A DNA stretch of 64,000 nucleotides from Marisa cornuarietis (GCA_004794655.1 SMMW01000577.1:865001-929000); one strand, 5' to 3'; positions 20,809 through 33,472 are shown, counted from the stretch's first letter. Program-made: numbers and translations. The notes: generated by a model not told the origin, from the sequence alone.

Positions 20809-21018
20809 GCAGAAAAGGATTTTTTTTTAATTGGTGTTTTACGCCAAGGCAGCAACTAAGGCTAAATCACGGCAAGGCAGCCCTGTAAACAGATGCCACA
20901 TGCAGAGAATGAACAGTGTGCCCGAGACGAGAACTGAACCCAGGACAGCCAACCTTTACTGTATTGGTGACAGGCGCTAACCGTTGCGCCACCGGATTGC
21001 CCCAAGCAAAAAAGGAAT
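20809..21018 (-). mobile_element. tRNA-derived SINE-like element, copy B, with TSD
   Basis: The minus strand reads CCGGTGGCGCAACGGTTAGC (box A), CTGGGTTCAGTTCTCGTCTC (box B region), a body, and CGTAAAACACCAATTAAA with an A-tail (T-run at 20821-20828). Flanks GCAGAAAAGGAT (20809-20820) and GCAAAAAAGGAAT (21006-21018) look like a target-site duplication of about 11 bp with one mismatch. This is the best-preserved of the three copies. Confidence 0.88.
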
Positions 21019-21334
21019 CCCAGGCTTTGCCTCCAGGTGCCACAAAGTGTAGGCCGACTCACAGTTTACTTTAAAACACACGTGAGGTGGACAATTAGAC
21101 TGCGTGGCCACATTCCGTATAACAGCCTCCGAGATGGTCTGGATTAGAGGTGCAGAGCACAACTCACTTCTTACTGCTGAATAATGTGGAAAACAAGGCT
21201 ATTCACACAGCTGCTCACGGATAAAACTCTCAGAAGTATACTTCCGTCCCATCAACACTCCAGAGTCCTTGTGGTGTGACGTGCAATGGAGCTGGATGCA
21301 GGGAAATATGGAGGAATTCATTTCCGTTGCTATT
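21019..21334. other. Unique sequence, no feature
   Basis: Nothing recognised. Confidence 0.5.
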
Positions 21335-21416
21335 CTCCATCGTCTTATCAAATCTTATCAAGTCCTCCATCATCTTATCAAACCCATCATCGTCTTATCA
21401 AGTCTTATGAAGTCCA
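21335..21416. repeat. ~27-bp imperfect triplication
   Basis: CCATCGTCTTATCAA, CCATCATCTTATCAA and TCATCGTCTTATCAA recur, with CTTATCAAGTC insertions. Confidence 0.75.
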
Positions 21417-21585
21417 CGTTTCTTTCACCTCGCGAGACACATATCCTCATTGGAATTCGATGTCTGTGCATAGTCTACATCAACATCACAACATCCTGCA
21501 AAGCGTGAGAGCTCTGCTTTAAGAGGTTTCACAAATTATAACGACTCATGATCGACTATTGGTATAAAACATTCACAGTAACCCT

Positions 21586-21735
21586 CAAGCCTTCCCCACA
21601 GGTTCCTTTACGACATTAACCTTAAGGCTCCTCCGGGTTGCCGTAAGACTGCACAGTCAACTTTAAGCTGTCCCCAGGTTGCTATAAGATAGTCACAGTT
21701 AACCTTAAGCCTCCCCCAGCTTGCTGTAAGACATA
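21586..21735. repeat. Degenerate ~42-bp minisatellite, 3.5 copies
   Basis: Units contain AACCTTAAG(C/G)CTCC, then GGTTGC(C/T)(G/A)TAAGA, then CACAGT. The minus frame gives a repeated WG-LKV-C-type peptide of 14 residues, a by-product of the period. Confidence 0.8.
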
Positions 21736-22038
21736 GGCAACGGCTGTTTACCTGACGCTCGGCGTCTCCATTATATATATATATACACACACATATTAAG
21801 TGTTAACGGTCTCCGGCTGTCAGCGTGATAGGTGTTAATCAATGGCGGCCTTGTGACGCTGGCAACGATGGGCGACAGTTATTTGATGTCTCACAGCGGA
21901 GGTTCGTAGCTCGAAGTGAGTTCGGATCTAATTAAGCGAGCAATTTGACGACTGCGCTGTGACATCAAGTGTGGGACGGCGGAGCAATACCAAGCAAGCA
22001 GATGGAAGTGCGGACATGAATAATGCAGTACGCCCCGG
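21736..22038. other. Unique sequence with short TA tract
   Basis: (TA)n at about 21772-21784 next to CACACACA. Nothing else. Confidence 0.5.
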
Positions 22039-22086
<48 letters not shown>

Positions 22087-22167
22087 TGACATCCTCTCAC
22101 CCCTCCCCACACACACACACTGAGACACACACAGACACACACACACCCATGACATCCCCCCACACAC
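22039..22167. repeat. (CA)n microsatellite and CA/C-rich satellite
   Basis: About 22 pure CA units at 22039-22083, then two degenerate copies of CATGACATCC with CA-rich linkers. Confidence 0.93.
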
Positions 22168-22928
22168 AAGACCAGGTGGAGAAGATGAACAACTAGACTG
22201 GATGAAAAAATCAGCATTTTCCGTCTACAGTTTCACCTTCAGAACTCTTTTGTGCCGCTCCTCACCATGTATGTGGACTAGCCACGATGGAGAAGTTTAG
22301 TCCATCTGAATACTTTTTTCACTACTTCAGAACAAGAATAAATTAATGGGTTATCGACACATGCTCACAGTTCCCCAGTTTTGCTATTCGAAAGTACACA
22401 AGCACATATGTTTCACTTAAAAACGACTTTCGATAAGTCTTATATTTATAAATTTTTCTGCAGATTTCGAAAGCGCCAATGTAATTTAGACATTTAAGTA
22501 CAGATGTCGTTTATGATGTAATTTATGTGTAACTTTTACGGTCTGTAAAAGCGTACTAAGAAAAATCTATCATAAATTTAAAAAAATACAACAATACAAT
22601 ACAAACTCTCACCCATCCCACCCAAATAAAAAAGAAGTCAATAAACATCCATTCAAAACAAAAACAACAGAAACTATACAAATAAAAAAATGACTGACTT
22701 TAACAGTCCACACCAAACACCCTAAATTTTCTCAAATTTTATTTGACCAACAGGAATCGACTGTAATTTCTTTAAATGTCGCACACGTGTGACTAATTAT
22801 GGATTAGCAAGTCTCCCAGGGACACGTCTCTCCCTGCCTCCCTCACATGACAGGCGCCGTCCATGGACAACAGTCTTGAAACTGGAAGCCACTGGCCATC
22901 TTCAGATGACGAGTTCACAGTCAGTCTT
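22168..22928. other. AT-rich sequence, no feature
   Basis: A-rich at about 22560-22690. No exon recognised. Confidence 0.5.
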
Positions 22929-23288
22929 GTTTGTGAAGAACCTGAAGCTGTTTGGCATTAGCCTTATTTGTGAAGGGCCAGAAACTGCTTACAACAAATT
23001 TTGCATTTGAAGAACCTAAGGCTGTTTACCACGAATCTCTTTTAGAGGAGCCTGAATCTGTTTACAGTAAACCTTGCCTGTACGTAGCCTGAAGCAGTTT
23101 ACAATGAATTTATGTTTGTAAGAAACCTTAATCTGTTTACAGTGAACCGTGTTTATAAAGAGTTTGAAGCTGTTTACTATGAATTTTTTTGGAAAGAAGC
23201 CTGAATATGTTTAAATAGAACTTTACATGTGAGAAGCTGGATGTTATATTATTTACCATGAATCTTGCCTGTGAAAAACCTGAAGCAA
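22929..23288. repeat. Degenerate ~45-bp minisatellite, ~8 copies
   Basis: CCTGAAGCTGTTTAC-like cores, followed by A(C/G)(A/T)(A/G)TGAA and TTTGTGAAGAA-like sequence, recur about every 40-47 bp. Strongly diverged, hence old. Confidence 0.8.
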
Positions 23289-25584
23289 GCGGGCGGACAC
23301 ACCGCGTGGGAGTTGAAGTACACAGTGAAAGCATCTTGATTAACAACACATACAAAAAATGGAAATAAAGAGAGATGCGCGTGAAACAGGGCTGGATAAG
23401 GAGCTATCTGCATACTACAGTATCAGGTATAATCTACTCTTATTGTTATCTACATACTTGAGATGTAATCTACCGTTACTTTCACGTGTCTCTACACGGT
23501 GTTAGCGAATGTTAGTGAATTATAAGTGCAGGCTGCTGCCAGGTAATTTTGTTGTCGACTAAACCAGTCCTGCAACCATTCCTGCTTCTACGTTGCAGCA
23601 CATGATAACGGGTTAGCCTCTTAACCAGGTGGTGGATGTAGAATTAAAAATAAATAAGAAAACGCATCAAAATCCTGTGGGCAAGCAAGGATTCAGCCTG
23701 CTACTGTCTCGCACGCTGCCGACCACAAGCGCAGTCCCCGGATACCCGCCAAGTCCTCATTAAGCGACAAAGGGAAGAGGCCAGTGACCAGAAGCCCCAG
23801 CCAGAGAGCAGTAAATAAACTGGATCTCTTCGGTCCCTTCATACGGCCGATAAATAATTTCGAACACTGTGCCCTAAACATGGATAGTCACAGAAAATAA
23901 CCTGTCCCGCCAGCAACCAGAGTTGTTCGTTCTACAGGAGCTTGAAAGGGAGCGATGGGATTGATTCCCATTCTGAATGATATTGCACCCAACCTCTACT
24001 CTATCTCCGACTTATAGACGGAATTCAAAGGGCGGATATGAAGTCGGCCACACTTGAGCGTGCAACATTGATGCTGGGTGTTCCTCCACCATTGGCCTTG
24101 CGTCCACCTGCCTTCCCCACCAAACTCTGTGCTGTGCGTTGTGAGGCAGCTGCTTCTATCCCCTTCCCCCCGCAGCCAATGACCTTCCTCATATTTTCCA
24201 TGTCGGCAAACTGTCAAGTGTTTCAGGTCATTATATTTGTATCCATGGCAACAGGCAACATCGCTACGTTACCGTTGTCAGTTATCCCTAGGGTCTTGCG
24301 CAAAGCGACCATCAGTGGCGTCACAGGTTACACTAGATACGATCCCCATGGGATGAGGCTGACGAGTCCCCTAACTGTTTACGTGCACCAAAAAACAGAA
24401 CCATATTGCCGTTGTTCGTTGAGCTAAAAGGCGAAGACAAAGGAATATTATCGTTTGATTCCACACGGGAAATAAGATTTCTGTCCGCATGTTGTACCCG
24501 CGTGGTGGTGGACACTAAAACAATTTATCTTACTTAACTCGCGCCAGAGATCGCTTTAACGTGGATTTCATCCAGCGGTGATTAATTCATTTCCTTTGGT
24601 GCTCGCCACCCTCGTTGCCACCGTTCGATCATACAATTATCTTTTTCTCTTTCTCCACCCGTGGGTTAGGCCACCAGAGACCGACAGACATGCAGCAGCG
24701 TCCATTGCTTCTATTTCTAGCTGCTCGCAATTTTCCATAGAACTACCTGCCAGGAGCTCGAGTCCCTGTCATATGATGACTGTGGGTTGTGGGTTAAACA
24801 TAATATCGTCTCTCTCATCACAGAATTCAAGGCACAATGGCACATTTTCTGAGCAGTTGCGAAAATGGCTGAGAGAGATGTGAGGTTTCTCTCTTCATGC
24901 TTCAAACATCGCTTGGGATGCAAGAGGCGGCCCGGCCATTTCATATGAAGCCAAAGAAATTAACCTCTGGGCATTTTTATAGTTCGCAATATTTTTTTCT
25001 GTCGAGAGAGTCGCCTCCCTGTGCAGCCTCCACTGGCTCGGTCATAAACTTCCTAAAGTGGCCCTATAATCACTCCTAGTTTCGCGTATTTTCGCGAGAT
25101 GTATGGCGTATTAGCGCGCGATGTAGCGGGGACTGATGCAGGAAAACATATTTGAGAACATCTCTGGTATTTAGTCAGGATGCCTGTAAAGTGCAGGATG
25201 TATATGGTGCGGGGATTTTAAGCAGGGCAGTATGTATCAACATATACTTACACAAACATAATACACAAATAGCACAGACACGTATCCGACGAGATAAACT
25301 GAGCAGATGCTCTTTCCCCATCTTTGGCCCCCACTGTTTGGATTTTCTCGGCCTCTTGATGTCTGAACTATGTCTACGTTGGAACCTTACAAGTCCGGCG
25401 TAGAAACTCAGGAATACCTTTCGTAAAGAAATATCTTTCATAATCCAGCAAACTCTTTAGCTCACTCCTCACTTGCTCGTCTTCATCCATACACTTCTTT
25501 CATATTTGCTCCGCTATCATTCGTTTGCTGTTGCTTGTGTTTCCTTGTTGTCGAGTCTTTTGTAGTCTGACATCATTGAGCTCT
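23289..25584. other. Long unique stretch, no gene recognised
   Basis: Contains only short open frames (up to 129 codons near 24038) without domain or splice support. Confidence 0.45.
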
Positions 25585-25630
25585 TCTTCATACCGAAATG
25601 CGCTTTATAAAATCTATTATTATTAATACA
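25585..25630 (+). mobile_element. Possible 3' end of a short interspersed repeat
   Basis: AAATGCGCTTTATAAAATCT followed by (ATT)n, resembling the GCGCTTTATAAA-type tails of small mollusc repeats (from memory). Head not identified. Confidence 0.3.
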
Positions 25631-26356
25631 ACATCATTTATAAATACACTTTTAAAAATATTCATACAGATATATGTACACATGTGTGTGTGTGTGTTTG
25701 CCTACCTGTGTATCCGATGAAATGAAATCTAACTTTTTGAAGGTTTCGGTAAACTTTGACGAGAACAAAATTCTTCAGATGCTGTAGTATTTCATGAATA
25801 TTTCATTTGTGTTTTGATACAACGATGGCAAGTAGTTCAACCAACACGGATTTTTCTTGTTTTAGGAATAACTTGGTTTGGTTCGTGTTTTACTGTTTTT
25901 CAAGCCAAACATAGAAACTGCAAAAGTGTTGGCCAAAAATTTTCTCATTTTGCTTTTCAACGGCAGCAGCACGGCATGGCCTTCATTCAACCGCATTTTC
26001 TTCACAACAACACTTCAAAACAAAAACACAAACAAAAGCAGGTCCAAATTATGGTGCAGAAACTGAAGGCCTCGGCTGGTTCCGCACACATTTCCACAAT
26101 GAAAGTGAAGTCCCTTAAATGCGTGAGATGATTGAGCTGCTGTTAGAAACGTCCAAGTGGACATCCCTCTGCCTCTCGCTTTGATAACAGTTTTAAGTGA
26201 ACACCTTTTGTTGACCTGTCTTGCTGGCCCTGGTCACGTGATCAAGTGGTGTGGTGTCCGTTGTTCGGTCGATCCGTCGATCACCTTCCTTCCTTGTGTC
26301 TGTTCTCCTTCCTGATTGGATTCTAAGTTTGTCTTCCCTCTTGACACATCAAACGG
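25631..26356. other. Unique sequence, no feature
   Basis: Short (TG)n at 25683-25698. Nothing else. Confidence 0.5.
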
Positions 26357-26612
26357 ATGTCTCTTTGTGAACGGAACTTTCTCTAAACAGACCTGCTTTT
26401 CTGTGAAAGGAACAGCAAACCTGACCCTCTCTTGTTATCCGAGCCGTCTCTCTATGAACGGATTTGTTCTTCAGTGAAGGGGTTAGGCCCCTTTGTGAAC
26501 ACAGCTGGCACCAATTGTGAACAGATTTGATCCCTCTGTAAACAGATTTGGCCCTTATGTGAAAGGATCTGGCCCATCTGTGAACAGATATAACAGATAT
26601 AACAGATTCAAC
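26357..26612. repeat. Degenerate ~25-bp minisatellite
   Basis: TCTGTGAACAGATTTGGCCC-like units recur about ten times. The most regular part is 26495-26612 and includes ATAACAGATATAACAGAT. Confidence 0.8.
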
Positions 26613-26623
26613 CCTCTGAGAAT

Positions 26624-26708
26624 GGCGGTGCCATGGTGGCGTAGCGTTTCAGCGCTTGTCACCAAAGCAGCGAGGATCGGGTGTGCTTGGACCACATCTC
26701 GTCTCGGA
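26624..26708 (+). mobile_element. Diverged head of the tRNA-derived SINE, copy C
   Basis: GGTGGCGTAGCGTTTCAGCG then TTGTCACCAAAG then CATCTCGTCTCGG. This is colinear with box A to the TCTCGTCTCGG motif of the copies at 5288 and 20820, in the opposite orientation. No body or tail is recognisable. It abuts the 25-bp minisatellite. Confidence 0.65.
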
Positions 26709-27167
26709 TACCCTGTTCTTTTCCTGCATTTTCCGTCCCTTTTCAAGGTTGGCTTCTTCTTCTCCTCTCACTGATGGATATGGCGGTGTGTACGCTGTCC
26801 TAGTCACGTTGTCACGTTTGCTGGTCACGTATTGAAGCGAGAGACCTCGGCGGGGTATTGCAGAGATCGTATGAGTCGAATGCCCTGTCCATCACACTCT
26901 GTTCAACAGTGTAATAATGTCATGTGTCACTACATAACACACCGCCGACACCGTGACCATAGTGCGGAACACCCATACTGCCAACTACTTATTGTTACAG
27001 ACCTGCAACCTTTTTGTAGGTAGTTAGTGGCTGAAATTACTGGTGGCTACAGTGCAGAGACGAATATCTCACTGAAAACTAAAAAGCTTAGTGTTACTCC
27101 AGCCGTTAGACGTACTACTATATAACTTTACGGAGGAGTACCACACTCCTGCCAAAGGAGTAGAATA
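26709..27167. other. Unique sequence, no feature
   Basis: Nothing recognised. Confidence 0.5.
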
Positions 27168-27290
27168 AGGATCTCGTGTTAGGGTAAGGATAAGATTAGT
27201 TCTTTACTTTCATGAAGTCCCTTTGATCCTTAGGACCTCGTGTTAGGATAGGGGTAAGATTAGTACTTTAATTTCAGGAAATCTTTGTGG
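27168..27290. repeat. 64-bp tandem duplication
   Basis: AGGATCTCGTGTTAGGGTAA at 27168 and AGGACCTCGTGTTAGGATAG at 27232. Both continue to AAGATTAGT, CTTTA and TTTCA(T/G)GAA. Confidence 0.88.
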
Positions 27291-28265
27291 CCCCAGAACA
27301 AGCTTCTTGAAACCGCGTTTTCTGTATCAGTGATCGGAAGCAGCTTTGAAAAAATGCTGAAAATAGCTATATCATTAATTTAGTTTTTTGCAAGAAAGAA
27401 AAAAAAAAGAATGGAAAGGAAGAAAAAAAAGGAAAGCGAATTCATTTCTATACCGCGGTGCTAAAAAAATGTGCCCTCAAAGTCTGTCTCGATGGTGTTA
27501 TTAACGTGGTTCATGAGAGATGATTCCCTCCCAGTCTCTTGTCTTCCTCTGTCTAGGACTTGTTTGCGTGCGGCACTGTATGTCGTGACGGGCAGATGCA
27601 TGCGACTGTAGAAAGTGTTCAATTTATCAAACTCCTGCAGATGTTTTTTGATAGGATGAGAAATATCATCCCACATGGTTTCTATGCCCTGACGTTTGCC
27701 TTGGACCTTATCGAAACTTTCGGTGAAGGATGAAGGATGGCTTAATGACCCACGCGTCCTAAGTGAAATCAGGGGCGAGAAATCTCGATGGTGTGAAATC
27801 AATGCCACTGACGCACGCAAAGGGTTCGTTTTTTACAATTACAAACGTGGCCGGTTGATACGATGTTTCGCGTTCTGCCCTTTTTATCCTTTCCGCGACT
27901 TTGTTTCTTTCTGCTTTTGACTTTTTTTTTGCGGTAGGGGAAGGTAATTCATTTTTCTGTTCTAACCACCACTGGAAGATGACCTTAAGAAATTCCAAAC
28001 CCCTGAGGCACCAGACTCAACCGCCGCCATCACTACTATCATCTCAGTGTATTTTATTGTTGCTGTTTTGTAGCGAGATAATGACATCTCACATATCTTT
28101 TTCGCGATCTTTTTCCTAAATTCTTTCGATTTTTTTTCGGTCCCTATTTCTCTTACGGACAGTCATTGGTTCCTCTTAATCCTCTTCTCCGTATCTCTTT
28201 CCCCTCACTCCGTGCTGGAGTGGGCGTGTGTGTGTGTGTGTTGGGGTGGGAAGCTCACATATCAG
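27291..28265. other. Unique sequence with A/G-rich tract and (GT)n
   Basis: Purine tract at about 27392-27440; (GT)8 at 28225-28241. No exon recognised. Confidence 0.5.
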
Positions 28266-28390
28266 TCCTGTAGTCCAGCAGTAGAATTATTGCTTGAACA
28301 ATGTAGGCCGTAGGTTTGACTCTCGTCTCCGGCAGACGAAATTTCTCGAAGGATGTGACATCACTTCCTGTAATCTCGGTATAAACCAAT
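28266..28390 (+). mobile_element. Degenerate tRNA-like SINE head
   Basis: TAGTCCAGCAGTAGAATTAT resembles a D-arm/box A, TTGAACAA an anticodon loop, and TAGGTTTGACTCTCG a box B. Then TCTCCGGCAGACGAAATTTC as body. Too diverged for a tRNA gene. Confidence 0.5.
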
Positions 28391-28429
28391 AACCAGCCAA
28401 CAATGTGGTGCTCACACGGGTGCATGCTT

Positions 28430-28496
28430 TAGTGAAGTGTATGGGTGAAGTGTATGGGTGCAGTGCATGGGTGCAGTGAGTGGGTGGAATGTATGA
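28430..28496. repeat. ~14-bp imperfect tandem repeat
   Basis: TGAAGTGTATGGG and TGCAGTGCATGGG variants, five units. Confidence 0.85.
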
Positions 28497-29854
28497 GAAC
28501 AAAGCGCTAAACAAATAAGACACAGACCTCACACTCGTGTAACGTGTATCAACAAATACAGTGGTGTGACAACAAACATCTGACGCCTCATTTAATACGA
28601 CAGTCCCTTCCCCTCCCCCCCCCTACTACATTCGAGGTTGAGAAATAAACTGAGAAATGTAGAATCGGGAGAGTTGCGACAGTTTGCCTCAGTGACCGAC
28701 CTTTACCCCTCCGCCACCACAGACACACACCACCACCACCACCTCGCAGACGCGTGTCACTTAGTGCTCACGTTCTAATCACATGTTCTTTGGCGCATGC
28801 GTACACCACTGTAGGTCGAGTGTCGCACATGCTCGGTGTCGCGACATTAGCGGTTGCTGACGAGTGGCCAGCCTCGGCCTGTCAGCAGGTGTTGACGTCG
28901 CCAGACCCTCCGTCACCGCAGACTTCAGTTCGAGAAGTCCTACCATTCCACTACGACGTCCAGACCATTTTCCAGGAGACTGGAGATGAGTCTGGCATTT
29001 CTCACTTTCTGCCAGTCGGCATGGAGAGTGTTTTCAAGGGAGGCTACCCTTCTTAGCTGACGTCATTCTCTCCCTTATTTCTAGATATTTTCCTTTATCT
29101 TTTTCCCTCCCTGTCTTTTTACTTTCTCGGTTTCCTTTTCTCACCATTCGCTTTGATTGACAAAGCCTAAGCATAAGAAAGAAAACTCATCTTTTTTAAA
29201 AAATCTCGATGTTAACGTGAAAAAAGAATGGTAGATTTTTTACGTCAAAGTATGTAACTTTTTTTTATTTTATTATTATTATTTTTTTGGCCATGATATA
29301 CCCTAATTGAGCCTCTCTTTTTCGCGCGTGCGATTTCCTCAATTTCGACTTTTTTTTTTACCATGACGTCCATTTCTTGATTACCGTTTTCACTTCGTTT
29401 CTAGAGGGACTTCCTCCTTTTGATTGTCCAAAGCAACTAGAAGCCTGCCCAACTCAGCCGGTGTATACCGACACTGTGAACATGGGCAACCTACACAAAG
29501 GGCGGGTTAAAACATTCCTATAAAAAGACCCTGCGTGGGATAGTAAAAACTATTTCGAGCATATTCCTGGTAGCAAAATTTACCGCTTCAGTTTGACTAG
29601 TCTATGCGATGTTGTTTATTTTGGTGCATTTTGTTTATTTTGATGCATGTTGTTAACAGCGGTGCATGTGATTTGCTGTGGACGCACATTTCCCAGTCTC
29701 TTCCCTAGGGAAACAATCTCATCACAGGCCGTCAGCGTGGAACGCGGCTGCATGCTCGCTCGACAAACCTCTAACGAATAAAAATGCTTACTTAGCTTTG
29801 CGATGTGGAATAGAATTTTACGCTTTGGGGATCAAAAGTAACAGACGAGATGTG
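28497..29854. other. Unique sequence, no gene called
   Basis: A CAC-rich tract at 28711-28743 and TGACGTCA at 29058-29065. The 100-codon plus frame ending near 29056 has no domain. T-rich from 29210 to 29400. Confidence 0.45.
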
Positions 29855-30155
29855 AAATCTGGCGGAATACACCCGTGTCTTTCTCTAGATACGGGCCTAC
29901 AAACATCCCCAGGCACAGGTCGACAACACTGACGTCAGGATTGTACGTGGATACGTTTACAGTGTGAAGGCCTCAGCCAAAGGGAAGAGGTGGGAAATAT
30001 GTTAAAAAGACAAAAGATGTGACGATTTTGACTTCTTTCTGCGCATGACGATGTTTGTAGGAGTGTATCTCGACAACTGAAGAGAGGCATTCACCCAGAG
30101 TTTGGTAAGTAGTACTGAGCGCTACCCAATCATTAGAAAAAAATTGCTTCTGACT
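29855..30155 (+). mobile_element. Dispersed ~300-bp repeat family, copy 2
   Basis: Partner of 4335-4645, with landmarks GGCGGAATA, TCTCTAGATA, TGACGTCA (29930-29937), GGATACG, GATGTTTGTAGG (30050) and TCATTAGAAA (30130). From TGACGTCA to ATGTTTG is 121 bp, the same as in copy 1. The copies differ at perhaps a third of positions (impression only), so insertion is old. Function unknown. Confidence 0.7.
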
Positions 30156-31029
30156 AGACTTTTAAGTCCGGCCGGCCGGTCGTCCCTCCAACTAGATTCC
30201 CTGTATTGTCATCGTAGTCACAAGAGTCTTCCCTTAAGCACATCTGTCTCTACAGTTGGCGGATGTTCTCCTGTCCAGCGCGCATGCGTACAGGGCTGTG
30301 ATTTCAGAGAGGAAAAACAAGCTCTGCAGACCCATTTTTCTTTTTTTTTTTTTTTTTTTTTTTTACTAAAACAGGATCAGTAGGTATAGCCTTGACTGAA
30401 TACGACACCAGCAGATTAAACTAAATCAGATTTTCGAGTCTTTGCATCCATTTTGACGGCGCGTGAAAGCTCAGACTGTGGACTCGAGTTTAGTCTCTTA
30501 ACCTACCAGGTCGTTGATACTGGGGGGGGGAGGGGGAGTTGGAGTTAGAGTGGGAGGAAGAGAAGGATAAGAGACGAGACAGCTGACACTCCTCCATCCT
30601 GGTCTGTCGTCTTCCCTCTGCTTTCCGCTAGATGCAGCGGAACTGTGGAATCTAACTGTGCAACATTAAACTTGTCTCTATGTTAAAGATCGAGTCAACA
30701 ATGTATCTTTCGGATGCTATAAATTTCACAAACTGCGGGATTATACCAAATCCGTTAAAAGCAAGTGAAAGAATTATTATTTAAATGGTCCAAATGCAGA
30801 CAAAAAGGCTGACATTTAAAGAAAATCCCTTTTACAGTGGTATTTTGCAAGTTTTCATCAACGCCAAAAAAACAAAATTAACAAAATACCTAATACTTTT
30901 TGTGGGCATACTCAAGCAAAACAAAACAAAATAGCACAGACAAGTGCGATATCAAAAGGAAGAAATACTAAATCACTAGATCAGGCAGCAAGGAGATGAG
31001 AACATCGGGCTGAGGAAAGCGAAACATGG
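30156..31029. other. Unique sequence with T-run and G-run
   Basis: T-run at 30341-30364 and a G-run tract (G9, A, G5) at 30522-30537. No exon recognised. Confidence 0.5.

Positions 31030-31090
<61 letters not shown>
31030..31090. repeat. (TG)n(AG)n compound microsatellite
   Basis: About 11 TG units then about 20 AG units. Confidence 0.97.
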
Positions 31091-31092
<2 letters not shown>

Positions 31093-31631
31093 CGTGTGAG
31101 AGAAAGAGTTGCTGTGGGTGGGAGGAAGGTAAAAATATTTGGGAAAAAAAACTAGATCCAACAGACTCCGGGTATCTGACTTAAGAAACAAATCCAAAAC
31201 CACTAGTCAATAATGACAACAGAAACTGGGGGCGTAGCCCTCTGACAAAAGCCTGACACTGAAAAAAAGATTGACTAGTTAGTTTCCGTTCTTGCTGGAG
31301 TTACTGGTCTATTTTGGGGGCTCGTGTGGGAGATTAGCGCTTTATTGTTGTACAAAGAAATCATGCAGATACATTTCAAGGCAGACAATCTGCACTATTT
31401 TACTGCTGTAACGGGTAAAACTGTTTCATGCTAGTTTTCATAAGCAAGAAATTGTAATATAACCCTAATAATTCCGGCGAACGTTAACTGCCACTTACAC
31501 AGATGACGTCACTTTGGTACAGAGACTCAGGAAAACCATTCTTTGTCTACTAAAAAGTTGCCCACAGTGGCGGCAACACCAGACAGGTAAAACTTTTCAC
31601 TTCGACAAAGCTGCTAAATACCCTTCATTCT
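31091..31631. other. Unique sequence with one CRE
   Basis: TGACGTCA at 31504-31511. Nothing else recognised. Confidence 0.5.
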
Positions 31632-31800
31632 TCTTAAAGGCGCAGCGTCCATTTTAATGAGTCCCGTCACGTGACACCAGTCAGTTCTTGAATGCGCAGC
31701 GTCCATTTTCAGAGGGCTCGTCACATGACACCTTCCAGAACTTGAATGCACGGCCTTCATTCTCTAGGATGCCCGTCACACAATGCCAGTCAGAAGTTCT
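31632..31800. repeat. ~54-bp tandem triplication
   Basis: Three units of the form TTGAATGCGCAGCGTCCATT, then (T/C)CCGTCACGTGACACC, then AG. The middle GTCACGTGAC of unit 1 becomes GTCACATGAC and GTCACACAAT in units 2 and 3, so an E-box palindrome is lost along the array. Confidence 0.88.
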
Positions 31801-33030
31801 CTGGTTAAAAGCAGCCGTGACTCTGTCAATCTGTTTGGTAGGCCCAGTGGAAAGGTAAACCTTCTGAGGTCAATATGAACGATAAATTGTCTGACTTTTG
31901 CCAGACCCGGCGATTTCATGCGCCTCTTTGTGCGCTGTCATCATCTGGCAGTTAGCAGGCTGTAGAGTGAACGGAAGGTTTCTATTCAAGATATACGGGA
32001 ACCACCAACAAGTACATAACCAGCAAAGATGCTGAAGCTAAGTTTATCGCCAGCCAGAGAAAGAAAAACACTCTGCGATATAGGCAGCCATTGGAGCCTC
32101 AGCTGAAGGCCAGCAACTCTTGGTCGAAGCATAACTCTGGCGAAATGAAACTTCTAAAAATAAATATCCAAACAGGAAATAACTAGACATATTAATATCG
32201 TAGTATTTAAAAATAAAGACATATCTCAAACATGGTTAATACCGAAAGATAAATAACAAGACAGTATCGCAACGATTATCCTATACCAGCTTAAATAACA
32301 GAAATACAGTTATACCTAAGCATAATGTACTTAAATACAAGTAACAACCAAAAGTTGCTTACCACATTTGTTTTTGGAAAAAGAATGCTTTAAATAATCC
32401 TTATTTTTTTTTAGAAAACTTAAAATAGTCGGTGTCTGTAGACTGGCACAGAAATTAAAACAGGGGCTTGCAGAAAATCTGTTTACATTCTTTGGACTCG
32501 CTAGAAGATTCATTTAGCGCTCATGGGGGTCTTTTTTTTAAGACTACTTTTGCTCCAGATTTTCCTTTCTTGTTGTCGTGTATAAATAGCGATGCAGTCA
32601 GTCAGACTGACGCGTGTGTTAACCTTGCGATGTCTGCCCATGCGCCAAGTGTCCTGCATCGCGCGCGGAAAGCTTCTTTCATCAACTCTCGTGATAAATA
32701 GTGTTGATAGCCTCGAGACATCACCAGCACTGGCCTCCTCCAATTTAGCACGCCGACTACATAGCTATTCCATTTCTTAACTACACCAGACAAAGCCATC
32801 AATCAAATACAAGAGGAATCACCTCAACTCCCCTCCACTTGTGTGATTTGTGTGAAAATGAGAGTCTAGTCACCGCACTGCAAAGTCAAAGAAAGGAGAG
32901 GCTGGATACTTTACATAGCTCAGAGCAAAGCAATATCTCCACATATCTTGTTTTTGAGTAAACCCAGTATCGTTGAGAAATTAATTGAGCCCGCTATATT
33001 TCTGAAATCCGTAAGGCGTAAATTAGTGGC

Positions 33031-33031
<1 letters not shown>
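31801..33031. other. AT-rich sequence, no feature
   Basis: Overlapping open frames of 60-77 codons on both strands at 32468-32802 lack domain or splice support. Confidence 0.45.

Positions 33032-33106
<75 letters not shown>
33032..33106. repeat. (CA)37 microsatellite
   Basis: The longest uninterrupted CA tract in the window. Confidence 0.98.
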
Positions 33107-33109
<3 letters not shown>

Positions 33110-33469
33110 AGATTTCTACTTGGTCCAACCCCGGTTTCTAGAGAAAGGACTTAATAATGTTTTTGAAATATTTGGGGGCATTTCTTGCTTTTGGCATAGA
33201 AGTGAGACTGATTAGTTATCTTGGGACCCTCCTGGAATAGAAAGCGACACAGCCTCGAGACAGTCTCTTCCCCTCGTACATCACTGATTTACATCTGTGG
33301 CCCCGGCAGCAGGCTACATGCTTAGTTCAAACAATGCGCCAACTCTAATCAGAAGGTTTCACTGGAAGTTGGCAGTTGGACAAACTGCCGTGTTTCTGGA
33401 GGCACTCTCGTCTGTCTTTACTTCTCCTATAACAATAGATGTCTTACAAACATCTTATCAGTTAGGCAC

Positions 33470-33472
<3 letters not shown>
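33107..33472. other. Unique sequence, no feature
   Basis: Nothing recognised. Confidence 0.5.

Noticed and set aside
22929..23288. CRISPR-like spaced repeats
   Set aside because: Units are contiguous and diverged with no unique spacers of constant length; this is a decayed minisatellite in eukaryotic DNA.
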